Origin: DASUZB01 sp036377075
GTDB lineage: Bacteria; Actinomycetota; CALGFH01
Direction: 5' to 3'
Assembly (NCBI GenBank): GCA_036377075.1
Contig: DASUZB010000325.1
Coordinates: forward strand, 1-19,465
DNA: 19,465 nucleotides
Shown here: positions 6,447 to 13,435 of the stretch, in pieces
How positions within the stretch are numbered: position 1 is the stretch's first letter
How the letters are laid out: each line of letters opens with the position of its first letter
Program-made: the position numbers and the translations under genes
Notes under the pieces: model-generated
Told to the model about the DNA's origin: nothing
What the model saw: only the letters and a program-made list of their open reading frames with translations
Databases searched by the model: none

Positions 6447-7802
6447 TCACCGGCTCCCATGGCCGTCCGCGGCCGCGGTGGCGTCCGCCGGCCGGTTGCG
6501 GTGCGACTCGGCCTCGCGCACGGCGGGCAGCGGGCCGCCGACGGTCCAGTAGCGCTGGCCGGCGATCAGCAGCTCCTCGGCGGGGAACTTGGTGACGATC
6601 TCGCAGCCGTCGGCGGTCACCACCACCTCTTCCTCGATCCGCGCGGCCGACCAGCCGTCCGCGGCCGGCCAGTAGGTCTCGAGCGCGAACAGCATGCCCT
6701 CCTCGAGCACCTCCGGGTGGTCGAGCGAGACCAGCCGGCTGAAGATCGGCTTCTCCCAGATGGACAGGCCCACGCCGTGGCCGTACTGCAGCGCGAAGGC
6801 GGCCTCCTCGTTGGGGAAGCCGAACTCCTCGGCCCGCGGCCAGACCGAGACGATGTCGGCCGTGGTCGCGCCCGGCTTGACCAGCGCGATCGCCTCGTCC
6901 ATGTAGTCGCGGCAGCGGCGGTAGGCGTCGCGCATCGCCGGCGAGGCGCTGCCCACCGCGAAGCAGCGGTAGTAGCAGGTGCGGTAGCCGTTGTAGCTGT
7001 GCAGGATGTCGAAGAAGGCGGGGTCGCCGGGGCGCAGGATGCGGTCGGAGTAGACGTGCGGGTGCGGCGCGCAGCGCTCGCCGGAGATGGCGTTGACGCC
7101 CTCGACGTGCTCGGAGCCGAGGTCGTAGAGGACCTTGGCGACCAGGCCGACGCACTCGTTCTCGCGCACCCCCGGACGCAGGAAGCTGTAGAGCTGGTCG
7201 TAGGCCGCGTCCACCATCGAGGCGGCCTGGGTGAGCAGGCCGATCTCGTCGTCGGTCTTGATGCGGCGCGCCTCGAGGAAGACCTGCTGGCCGTCCACCA
7301 CGGTGAGGCCGGCGGCCTGCAGTGCCGCCAGGATCGGCATCTCGACCAGGTCGACGCCGAGCGGCTCGCCGGCGAGGCCGTGCTCGTCGAGCACCCGCTT
7401 GATCTTGCGGGCGACCTCCTCGGCGATGCCGGCGTCGGGGTTGAAGGCGCCGCGCAGGGTGGAGATCCCGGCGCGGGCGCGCCCCAGCTCCGGCTGGTCG
7501 GTACGGCCGTCGAGCCAGGGGTTGTAGATCTGGTGGTGCCGGGCGGCGGAGCCGAAGTCCCAGGCGACCGGCTCGCCGCCGCGTGGCAGCAGCGCGAAGC
7601 GGATCAGCTTGTCCATCGCCCACGTGCCGATGTGCGTGGACGTCATGTAGCGCATGTTGTGGAAGTCGAAGGTCAGCAGCGAGCCGAGCTCGGAGCGGCC
7701 CAGCGTCTCCTTCAACCGTGCCAGCCGGTCGCGCCGCAACCGGTCGACGTCGATCCGCTGCTCCCAGTCGACGGCGTTTGGTCCGTACGTGCGGATGCCC
7801 AT
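6447..7802 (-). CDS. M24 family (prolidase/creatinase-fold) hydrolase with altered metal site
   Basis: 451 residues from ATG 7802 (MGIRTYG); ATG 7811 (MVAMGIR) is an equally possible start, as neither has a convincing ribosome site. An N-terminal creatinase-like domain (about 20-180) is followed by the pita-bread M24 domain (about 185-420). By position the expected dinuclear ligands are Asp265 (FFDI), then Cys276 in place of the usual second Asp (NGYRTCYYR), His342 (YGHGVGLS), Glu375 (FALETYWP) and Glu391 (RIEEEV). Loss of one Asp means a classic two-metal Xaa-Pro peptidase is unlikely. Creatinase and DMSP lyase DddP show that this fold supports other C-N or C-S chemistry. Its TGA lies five bases before the E1 alpha start, tying it to the E1 genes. 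Substrate unknown. Confidence 0.88.
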   Translation of the reverse strand: MGIRTYGPNAVDWEQRIDVDRLRRDRLARLKETLGRSELGSLLTFDFHNMRYMTSTHIGTWAMDKLIRFALLPRGGEPVAWDFGSAARHHQIYNPWLDGRTDQPELGRARAGISTLRGAFNPDAGIAEEVARKIKRVLDEHGLAGEPLGVDLVEMPILAALQAAGLTVVDGQQVFLEARRIKTDDEIGLLTQAASMVDAAYDQLYSFLRPGVRENECVGLVAKVLYDLGSEHVEGVNAISGERCAPHPHVYSDRILRPGDPAFFDILHSYNGYRTCYYRCFAVGSASPAMRDAYRRCRDYMDEAIALVKPGATTADIVSVWPRAEEFGFPNEEAAFALQYGHGVGLSIWEKPIFSRLVSLDHPEVLEEGMLFALETYWPAADGWSAARIEEEVVVTADGCEIVTKFPAEELLIAGQRYWTVGGPLPAVREAESHRNRPADATAAADGHGSR

Positions 7803-7861
7803 GGCCACCATCCCCGCGACTGTCGTTCCCCGGTGCGGCCAGGAGTACGCCCGACAGAGCT

Positions 7862-7881
7862 GTTCAGTCAAGCTTATGAAC
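7862..7881. promoter_or_regulatory. Candidate operator: inverted repeat GTTCA-N10-TGAAC over the M24 promoter
   Basis: GTTCA (7862-7866) and TGAAC (7877-7881) are perfect inverted arms that enclose the proposed -10 hexamer. The arms match the TGTTCA half-site seen in the regulator/amidohydrolase divergent region at 8679. This is a plausible binding place for the XRE-cupin regulator, which is encoded immediately upstream; unproven. Confidence 0.4.
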
Positions 7882-7900
7882 GGCCGCCGAAGAGCGTCAA
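7871..7900 (-). promoter_or_regulatory. Candidate promoter of the M24-E1alpha-E1beta operon
   Basis: On the minus strand TTGACG (7900-7895) and TAAGCT (7876-7871) are 18 bases apart within a locally AT-rich stretch between the regulator stop (7950) and the M24 start. The predicted start of transcription near 7864 gives a leader of about 55-60 bases. GTCAAGC occurs twice (7867-7873 and 7896-7902), 29 bases apart. Confidence 0.45.
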
Positions 7901-7949
7901 GCAATGCAAAACAACATGGTGCGGCAAGCCTTGTCGGGCTCGGCGCCAC

Positions 7950-8636
7950 CTAATGGGAATGGCGGCCGATCACGCACCAGATCGCGGTGGCCGGCTCGGA
8001 GCCGGGGTTGCCGAGCCGGTGCGGGGTGGTCGCCGGGAAGCTGATGGAGTCGTCCGCGACCAGCTCGTAGGAGTCGAAGCCGACGTCGACCACCAGCCGG
8101 CCGGAGAGCACCACGCCGAACTCCTGGCCGGCGTGGCGCATGAACGTGCCCTCGCGCGAGGAGCAGCCGCCAGGGGCGTAGGTGACGTGCAGGAACTCGA
8201 CGCCGGGGAAGGAGCCTGCGGTGAGGCGGCGCCAGTGCACGCCGGACTCGAGCTCCAGGGCCTCGTGCTCGCCGGCGCGCTGGAAGGAGAAGAACCCCTC
8301 GGTGTCGTGCCCGCGGGTGACCACCACCGAGCCGTCGCCGTCGCCCGGCGCCGCGCCGTGGTCGGCGGCGCGCTGCGCCGGCGTCGGCGTGCCGGCGAGC
8401 AGCCCGTCCAGCGAGGTGTTCAGCAGGTTGACGATGTCGAACAGCTTGCTCACCGACGGCTGCGCCTTGCCGGTCTCGATCTGCGACAGCGCGCTCGCGC
8501 TGATCCCGAGGCGCCGCGCCATCTCGCGCAGCGACATGCCCTGACGCAGCCGCTCGGCGCGCAGCCGGCCGCCGAGGTCGAGGGCGGGATCGCTGCCCGC
8601 CGCGATCGTTGCCTGACCCTGCTCGCTCGCCTTCAT
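7950..8636 (-). CDS. XRE-family transcriptional regulator with C-terminal cupin sensor domain
   Basis: 228 residues from ATG 8636. An N-terminal helix-turn-helix (about 23-80) is visible as RLRAERLRQGMSLREMARRL followed by GISASALSQIETGKAQPSVSK, and a C-terminal cupin domain (about 140-225) contains the beta-strand pattern LHVTYAPGG, RHAGQEFGVVLSGRLVVDV and FPATTPHRLGNPG. This architecture is shared with PuuR-like and other regulators that sense a catabolic substrate through the cupin. It stands between the leftward M24-E1 operon and the rightward amidohydrolase operon, the classic position for a pathway-specific regulator. A -10 hexamer TACACT ends seven bases before the ATG and no Shine-Dalgarno is visible, which suggests a leaderless message. 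The ligand is unknown; most likely a pathway compound. Confidence 0.93.
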   Translation of the reverse strand: MKASEQGQATIAAGSDPALDLGGRLRAERLRQGMSLREMARRLGISASALSQIETGKAQPSVSKLFDIVNLLNTSLDGLLAGTPTPAQRAADHGAAPGDGDGSVVVTRGHDTEGFFSFQRAGEHEALELESGVHWRRLTAGSFPGVEFLHVTYAPGGCSSREGTFMRHAGQEFGVVLSGRLVVDVGFDSYELVADDSISFPATTPHRLGNPGSEPATAIWCVIGRHSH

Positions 8637-8643
8637 GAGCAGC

Positions 8644-8649
8644 AGTGTA
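8644..8649 (-). promoter_or_regulatory. -10 element TACACT of the regulator gene (leaderless mRNA predicted)
   Basis: On the minus strand TACACT ends at 8644 and the ATG begins at 8636, so transcription would start at or within a base of the start codon. The -35 region is weak. The lack of any purine-rich ribosome site before the ATG agrees with leaderless translation, common in actinobacteria. Confidence 0.5.
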
Positions 8650-8678
8650 CAGGGAGAATGATGCCGGAACGGGCCTAC

Positions 8679-8697
8679 TGTTCACTTCTGGTGGACA
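8679..8697. promoter_or_regulatory. Candidate operator in the divergent intergenic region (TGTTCAC-N5-GTGGACA)
   Basis: TGTTCACTTCTGGTGGACA is a 19-base imperfect palindrome (6 of 7 arm positions pair). It overlaps a possible -35 region for the rightward operon, whose -10 could be TATTCT (8702-8707). A second, wider inverted repeat GGAGAAT (8653-8659) / ATTCTCC (8703-8709) is centred at nearly the same place. The TGTTCA half-site recurs at the M24 promoter (7861-7866). Likely target of the XRE-cupin regulator, by inference. Confidence 0.45.
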
Positions 8698-8745
8698 AGC
8701 GTATTCTCCTGGTCGACATTGGCTCCTTTCCAGCGGAGGATGGCC

Positions 8746-10104
8746 ATGGGTGACCGACTGCTGCTCCGTGGTGGGCACGTGCTGACCGTCGACCCGCAAC
8801 TCGGCGACCTGCCACAGGGCGACGTGCTGATCGACGGCGACAAGATCGCGACCGTGGCGCCCTCGGTCGACGCCGACGCCGAGGTGATCGACGCCACCGG
8901 CAAGATCGTCATCCCCGGCTTCGTCGACACCCACCGGCACACCTGGGAGGCGGCGATCCGCAACTGCGCCCCCAACGCCACCCTCGACGACTACTTCGTC
9001 GACGTGCTCGACACCTTCGCGCCGCTGTACCGGCCCGAGGACGTCTACGCCTCCAACCTCGCCGGCTCGCTGGAGTGCATCAACGCCGGCATCACCACCC
9101 TGGTCGACTGGTCGCACATCAACAACACCCCTGAGCACCCCGACGCCGCCGTCAACGCGCTCAAGGAGACCGGCATCCGCGCCCAGTACGCCTACGGCAG
9201 CGCCAACACCTCGCTGGCCGACTACTGGTTCGAGTCCAAGCTGGTGATCCCCGCCGACGACGTGCGCCGGGTACGCGGCGCCTACTTCTCCTCCGACGAC
9301 AGCCTGCTGACCATGGCGCTGGCCACCCGCGGCACCGGCTTCTGCGTCGACGACGTGGTGCGGGCCGAGTGGGGGATGGCCCGCGAGCTCGGCCTGCCCA
9401 TCACCGTCCACGTCGGCATGGGCCGCGTGGCCGGCCGCTTCGCCATGATCTCCAAGCTGAACGAGCTCGGCCTGCTCGGCCCCGACACCACCTACATCCA
9501 CTGCTGCTACTTCTCCGAGGAGGAGTGGCGGCTGGTGGCGGACTCGGGCGGCACCATCTCGATCGCGCCGCAGGTCGAGCTGCAGATGGGGCACGGCTGG
9601 CCGCCGGTGATGAAGGCGCTGGAGTACGGGCTGCGCCCCAGCCTCTCGATCGACGTCGTCACCACCGTGCCCGGCGACATGTTCACCCAGATGCGCGCCG
9701 CCTTCGCCGCCGAGCGGGCCAGGATCAACGCGGTGACCTGGGAGGCCAACGTCGACGCGCCCGAGAACATGCTCAAGGCGCGCCAGATGCTGGAGCTGGC
9801 CACGATCAACGGCGCCCACGTCGCCGGCCTCGAGGACCGCACCGGCTCGCTGACCCCGGGCAAGCAGGCCGACGTGGTGCTGATCGACGCGACCGCGATC
9901 AACGTCGCCCCGGTGATCGACGCGGCCGCCGCCGTCACCCTGTGCGCCGACGTCTCCAACGTCGACACCGTGATCATCGGCGGCAAGGTCCACAAGCGCG
10001 ACGGCAAGCTGGTCGCCGACGTCGGCCGGGCGCAGCGGCTGGTCGAGGAGTCGAGCGAGCACCTCGTCAGGCAGGTCGAGCAGAAGAAGCTGCAGCAGGC
10101 ATGA
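8746..10104 (+). CDS. Amidohydrolase family protein (ATZ/TRZ/cytosine deaminase-like), atypical catalytic motif
   Basis: 452 residues. The ATG at 8746 is chosen because GGAGGA lies five bases upstream; ATG 8740 overlaps that site. Sequence runs from an N-terminal beta-sandwich strand (LLLRGGHVLTVD) into the TIM barrel with PGFVDTHRH (57-65), giving metal ligands His63 and His65, then His222 (VHVGMG), His252 (YIHCCYF) and Asp303 (SIDVVTT), and a C-terminal sandwich with NGAHVAGLEDRTGSLTPGKQ. In deaminases and chlorohydrolases of this group, His222 normally begins an HxxE motif whose Glu is catalytic; here it reads HVGM, so Glu is missing. Hydrolysis of an amide, ring amide or amine on a nitrogenous compound is the family role; the exact substrate is unknown. 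Its stop overlaps the bicupin start (ATGA). First gene of the rightward operon. Confidence 0.92.
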   Translation: MGDRLLLRGGHVLTVDPQLGDLPQGDVLIDGDKIATVAPSVDADAEVIDATGKIVIPGFVDTHRHTWEAAIRNCAPNATLDDYFVDVLDTFAPLYRPEDVYASNLAGSLECINAGITTLVDWSHINNTPEHPDAAVNALKETGIRAQYAYGSANTSLADYWFESKLVIPADDVRRVRGAYFSSDDSLLTMALATRGTGFCVDDVVRAEWGMARELGLPITVHVGMGRVAGRFAMISKLNELGLLGPDTTYIHCCYFSEEEWRLVADSGGTISIAPQVELQMGHGWPPVMKALEYGLRPSLSIDVVTTVPGDMFTQMRAAFAAERARINAVTWEANVDAPENMLKARQMLELATINGAHVAGLEDRTGSLTPGKQADVVLIDATAINVAPVIDAAAAVTLCADVSNVDTVIIGGKVHKRDGKLVADVGRAQRLVEESSEHLVRQVEQKKLQQA

Positions 10105-11000
10105 CCTCGCGGCACCTCGTACGCCGGGCCGGCGAGGTCCCTGCCGGCCCGGCCGAGAGCCCCGAGGTGGCCGCCGCGACCGGGTTGCGCCGCGCCTCCC
10201 TGGTGGACGAGGCGGCGGGCGCGGTGCACACCGGCTTCGGCACCTGCGAGCTCGAGCCCGACGGCCGGGTGCCCGCCCACGTCCACTCCTACGAGGAGAG
10301 CTTCTACGTACTCGAGGGCGAGGCGCTGGTGGAGAGCCCCGAGGGGGCGTTCCTGGTGCGCCCCGGCGACTACGGGCTGCTGCCGGTCGGCGTGCCGCAC
10401 ACCTGGAGCAACGCCGGCAACGGCGTCTTCCGCTGGGCCGACATGCTGGCGCCGCAGCCGCGCGCCCGCCTCGGCCACGACACCTTCCTGGTGCCGAAGC
10501 TGGGGGCATCGCCGGACCCGGCGCTCGCCGTCGACGTGCGCGACCCCCGGACCCGCTCGTTCGGCCACATCGAGCCGGCCAACATGGACCCGGGCAGGCA
10601 GACCCAGGAGCAGCTCGCCGTCTCGGCGAGCATGCGCACGGCGCTGCTGGTCTACAGCGGGATCACGGTGAAGATGATGGTCGACTCCGACCTCGGGGCG
10701 GTGCTGTCGACCATGTTCATGGTCCAGTACGAACCGCGCGGGCTCGCCGGCACCCACGACCACCCGTTCGAGGAGACCTACCTGATCCTCGAGGGGGAGG
10801 TCGACGCGAGCTTCGACGGCGAGCGCTGCCGCCTCGGCGCCGGCGACCTCGCCTGGGCCGGCGCCGGCTGCGTGCACGGCTTCTCCAACCCGGCCGAGGT
10901 CCCCGTGCGCTGGCTGGAGACGCAGGCGCCGCAGCCGCCGCCGCGGCACTCCTACCGCTTCACCCGCGACTGGGACTACCTGCGCGACGCGCTGTCCTAG
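10101..11000 (+). CDS. Bicupin protein (two intact cupin metal sites)
   Basis: 299 residues; ATG at 10101 overlaps the amidohydrolase stop in an ATGA. Two cupin domains are visible. The first (about 45-115) has HVHSYEESFYVLEG with likely ligands His60, His62, Glu66 and His100 (GVPHTW). The second (about 205-270) has HDHPFEETYLILEG with His219, His221, Glu225 and His259 (GCVHGF). Both fit the HxH(x)3E(x)6G and downstream His pattern, so both could hold a metal. Tandem-cupin proteins of this size include ureidoglycine aminohydrolase (AllE) and some dioxygenases. Translational coupling to an amidohydrolase makes hydrolysis or rearrangement of the same nitrogenous compound plausible, but the reaction is not established. 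ACHV-type starts further upstream would lie inside the amidohydrolase and are rejected. Confidence 0.9.
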   Translation: MTSRHLVRRAGEVPAGPAESPEVAAATGLRRASLVDEAAGAVHTGFGTCELEPDGRVPAHVHSYEESFYVLEGEALVESPEGAFLVRPGDYGLLPVGVPHTWSNAGNGVFRWADMLAPQPRARLGHDTFLVPKLGASPDPALAVDVRDPRTRSFGHIEPANMDPGRQTQEQLAVSASMRTALLVYSGITVKMMVDSDLGAVLSTMFMVQYEPRGLAGTHDHPFEETYLILEGEVDASFDGERCRLGAGDLAWAGAGCVHGFSNPAEVPVRWLETQAPQPPPRHSYRFTRDWDYLRDALS

Positions 11001-11016
11001 GAAGGGAGTGACATAG

Positions 11017-11721
11017 ATGCCGGACCCCGTGAGCGTGGTGGTGGTCGGAGGGACCTCGGGGATCGGCCGCGAGGTCGCGCGCTTCTACGCCGACAGGGGC
11101 GACGAGGTGGTGCTCTCCGGCAGGGACGCCGCCCGCGCCGAGGCGGTCGCCGCCGAGGTCGGCGGGCGCACCACCGGGATCGCCGTGGAACTGGCCCGGC
11201 CGGAGGAGATCGCCGCGGCGCTCGCCGGCGTCGGGCGGGTCGACCACCTGGTGCTCGCCGCCATCGACCGCGACGAGAACTCGGTGCGCGACTACGACCT
11301 GAAGCGAGCGACCTACCTGGTCACGCTGAAGCTGCTCGGCTACACCGAGGTGGTGCACACGCTGCTGCCGCGGATGCACGACGAGAGCTCGATCGTGCTG
11401 TTCGGCGGGCTGGCGATGCTGCGCCCCTACCCGGGCTCGACGACGGTGACCACGGTGAACGGCGGCGTCAGCGGTATGGCCCGGGCGCTCGCCGTCGAGC
11501 TCGGGCCGATCCGCGTCAACGCCGTGCACCCGGGGTTCGTCGGCGACAGCCCGCTCTGGAGCGCGCGGGGCGAGGCGGCGCTCAAGCCGCCCAGGGACCG
11601 CACCCCGACGGGGCGGCTGGCGACCATGCGGGACGTCGTCGAGGCGGTCGACTTCCTGCTCACCAACCGCGCGGTGAACGGCGTCGACCTGTCGGTCGAC
11701 GGTGGCTGGCTGCTGAAGTAG
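11017..11721 (+). CDS. SDR-fold protein lacking the Tyr-Lys catalytic pair
   Basis: 234 residues from ATG 11017, with AAGGGAG eight bases upstream and only 16 bases after the bicupin stop. A Rossmann domain is clear: the cofactor motif GGTSGIG (11-17) and SGRD (34-37), which suggests NADP preference. However, the NNAG segment is replaced by AAIDRDEN (81-88), the catalytic Ser region reads IVLFGGL (126-132), and the YxxxK active site aligns with Val144 and Asn148 (VTTVN) ahead of GMARALAVEL. The C-terminal RVNAVHPGFV and DGGWLLK are standard for SDRs. It binds nucleotide in all likelihood, but normal SDR redox catalysis by Tyr/Lys is not possible; it may use another mechanism or serve a binding or regulatory role. 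Third gene of the rightward operon. Confidence 0.9.
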   Translation: MPDPVSVVVVGGTSGIGREVARFYADRGDEVVLSGRDAARAEAVAAEVGGRTTGIAVELARPEEIAAALAGVGRVDHLVLAAIDRDENSVRDYDLKRATYLVTLKLLGYTEVVHTLLPRMHDESSIVLFGGLAMLRPYPGSTTVTTVNGGVSGMARALAVELGPIRVNAVHPGFVGDSPLWSARGEAALKPPRDRTPTGRLATMRDVVEAVDFLLTNRAVNGVDLSVDGGWLLK

Positions 11722-11771
11722 CGAACCACGTCAGGGACGCGCGAGCGCGCGACCACGGGAGGACGCTGGTC

Positions 11772-12659
11772 ATGCGGGACGAGCCGAAGGTCGCGGTGGT
11801 CGGGACCGGGCGCATGGGCGGGACCATGGTGGGCACGCTGCGGCGGGCGGGCACCGAGGTGGTGGTCTTCAACCGCACCCGCGCCAAGGCCGAGGAGGTG
11901 GCGCGGCGCAGCGGCGCCACCGTCGCCGGCAGCGCCCGCGATGCGGCCATGGGCGCCCATGTGGTGCTCAGCTCGCTCGCCGACGACGCGGCCGTCGAGG
12001 CCGCCTACGCGGGACCGGACGGCCTCGCCGCCGGGCTCGCGGGCGGGACCGTGGTCTGCGAGACCAGCACGATCCACCCGCGCACCCTCGAGGTGGTCGG
12101 CCCGCTGGTCGCCGAGCGCGGGGCGTCCCTGCTCGACACGCCGGTCTCCGGCAGCGTCCAGCTCCTCGAACGGGGCGAGCTGACGGTGATGGCCGGCGGC
12201 GACGCCGCCGCCCTGGAGCGGGCGCGGCCCGTGCTGGAGTTGCTCGCCAGCAGGATCTTCCACACCGGCGACCTGGGCACCGGCGCGACCATGAAGCTGG
12301 CGGTCAACACCATCGTCCACGGGCTCAACCTGGCGCTCTCCGAGGCGCTGGTGCTGGCCGAGAGGGCGGGGGTGGAGCGCGGCGCCGCCTACGAGGTGTT
12401 CGCCAACAGCGCCGTCGCCGCCCCGTTCGTGCTCTACAAGCGGGCGGCCTACGAGCACCCCGACGAGACCCCGGTGGCCTTCAGCCTCGACCTGGTCGCC
12501 AAGGACCTCGACCTGGCCCTCGACCTCGCCGCCGAGGCCGGCCCGACGATGGAGCAGGCGGCCACCAACCGCCGCGTGGTCGGCGCCGCCGTCGCCGCCG
12601 GCCTCGGCGACCACGACCTCAGCGCGCTCGCCACCTACCTGCGCGGTGCCCGGAGGTAG
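11772..12659 (+). CDS. NAD(P)-dependent beta-hydroxyacid dehydrogenase (3-hydroxyisobutyrate dehydrogenase family)
   Basis: 295 residues from ATG 11772, with GGGAGGA eight bases upstream. The N-terminal Rossmann fold carries VAVVGTGRMGGTM (7-19) and FNRT (33-36); the substrate-binding signature appears as DTPVSGS (122-128), and the catalytic Lys175 lies in GATMKLAVN with Asn179, all as in 3-hydroxyisobutyrate dehydrogenase, tartronate semialdehyde reductase (GlxR) and 6-phosphogluconate dehydrogenase relatives. The C-terminal helical domain (about 165-290) is complete. It catalyses reversible oxidation of a small 3-hydroxyacid to its semialdehyde. As last gene of the amidohydrolase-bicupin-SDR unit (50-base gap) it probably processes a carbon fragment released by the pathway. 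Which semialdehyde is not determined. Confidence 0.92.
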   Translation: MRDEPKVAVVGTGRMGGTMVGTLRRAGTEVVVFNRTRAKAEEVARRSGATVAGSARDAAMGAHVVLSSLADDAAVEAAYAGPDGLAAGLAGGTVVCETSTIHPRTLEVVGPLVAERGASLLDTPVSGSVQLLERGELTVMAGGDAAALERARPVLELLASRIFHTGDLGTGATMKLAVNTIVHGLNLALSEALVLAERAGVERGAAYEVFANSAVAAPFVLYKRAAYEHPDETPVAFSLDLVAKDLDLALDLAAEAGPTMEQAATNRRVVGAAVAAGLGDHDLSALATYLRGARR

Positions 12660-12691
12660 TGCTGACCACCGCCCGCAGGTGGCGGACGTAC

Positions 12692-13435
12692 TCAGTCCTT
12701 GTTGGCGCCGTGGGCACGGACGAAGTCGTTGACGGCGTAGTAGGCGTCGATGGATTCGCCCGCGTCGCCCCAGAAGCCGTCGAGGACGTCGTACCGCATG
12801 GCTCCCTGGGCGACGTAATGGTTGTTGACGTCGGTGATCTCCAGCTCCCCCCGTCCCGAGGGCGTGAGGGTGGGGATGACCTCGAAGACGCTGGGGTCGT
12901 AGCAATAGATGCCGGTGACCGCCAGGCCGCTGGGGGGGTCGGTGGGCTTCTCGACGATCCTGGTCACGCGCTGGTCGTCGTCGAGCTCGGGAACGCCGAG
13001 GTGACGAAGGTGGGCCGGGTCGTCGATCCGAGCTAGCAGGATGCGGGCGCCATGCGGCTGGCGGCGGAAGTTGTCCGCGAGCGGCCGGATGCCGCGCTCG
13101 AGGACGTTGTCGGCCAGCATGACGATGATCGGGTCGCCATCGGCGAACCGCTCGGCCAGCCCGAGCGCGTCGGCGATGCCGCTGGGGCGTTCCTGGTAGG
13201 CGTAGAGCAGCCGGTCGATGCCCCAGTCGTGGCCGTTGCCGAGCAGACGCAGGAATTCCCCGGCATGCGTGCCGCCGGTCACGAGCATCATCTCGTTGAC
13301 GTCCGCCTGGACGAGCGCCTCGATCGCGTAGGTGACCATCGGCCGGTCGTAGATGGGCAACAGGTGCTTGTTGGTGATGCGGGTCAACGGGTGCAGGCGG
13401 GTCCCGCTGCCCCCCGCCAGGACCACGCCCTTCAC
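12692..13435 (-). CDS. Sugar-phosphate nucleotidyltransferase (glucose-1-phosphate thymidylyltransferase-like)
   Basis: 247 residues from GTG 13435, the first start before the conserved opening VKGVVLAGGSGTRLHPLTRI; AAGGGCAGG lies nearby as ribosome site. The NTP-binding signature GGSGTR with the following Pro and Lys23 (NKHLLPIYDRPM) is that of RmlA/RfbA enzymes, which make dTDP- or UDP-sugars from a sugar-1-phosphate. Further family marks are ADNVLE (metal-binding Asp, about 111-116), RIVEKP and GIYCYD. It is shorter than classical RmlA (about 290 residues) because the C-terminal extension is missing, like the short forms seen in other bacteria. No other deoxysugar genes are nearby, so it is isolated from any rml cluster here. 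A longer frame to 13558 is possible but has no homology-like sequence. Confidence 0.9.
   Translation of the reverse strand: MKGVVLAGGSGTRLHPLTRITNKHLLPIYDRPMVTYAIEALVQADVNEMMLVTGGTHAGEFLRLLGNGHDWGIDRLLYAYQERPSGIADALGLAERFADGDPIIVMLADNVLERGIRPLADNFRRQPHGARILLARIDDPAHLRHLGVPELDDDQRVTRIVEKPTDPPSGLAVTGIYCYDPSVFEVIPTLTPSGRGELEITDVNNHYVAQGAMRYDVLDGFWGDAGESIDAYYAVNDFVRAHGANKD

Noticed and set aside
9369..10100. N-terminal extension of the bicupin into the amidohydrolase gene
   Set aside because: The extended part is an Arg/Ala/Gly-rich shadow translation; the ATG at 10101 in an ATGA overlap gives a normal cupin N-terminus.
7897..10509. Long minus-strand open frame opposite the amidohydrolase and bicupin genes
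   Set aside because: Low-complexity Arg/Gly/Val/Asp composition and no motif; the plus strand carries complete enzymes with ribosome sites.
4443..12659. Allantoin degradation cluster
   Set aside because: The combination of amidohydrolase, bicupin and GlxR-like reductase is reminiscent, but the amidohydrolase is of the ATZ/TRZ type rather than allantoinase, and no glyoxylate carboligase, ureidoglycolate enzyme or purine transporter is seen.
12660..12691. Terminator between the convergent reductase and nucleotidyltransferase genes
   Set aside because: Only a 5-base-pair stem (12666-12670 with 12678-12682); too weak to call.
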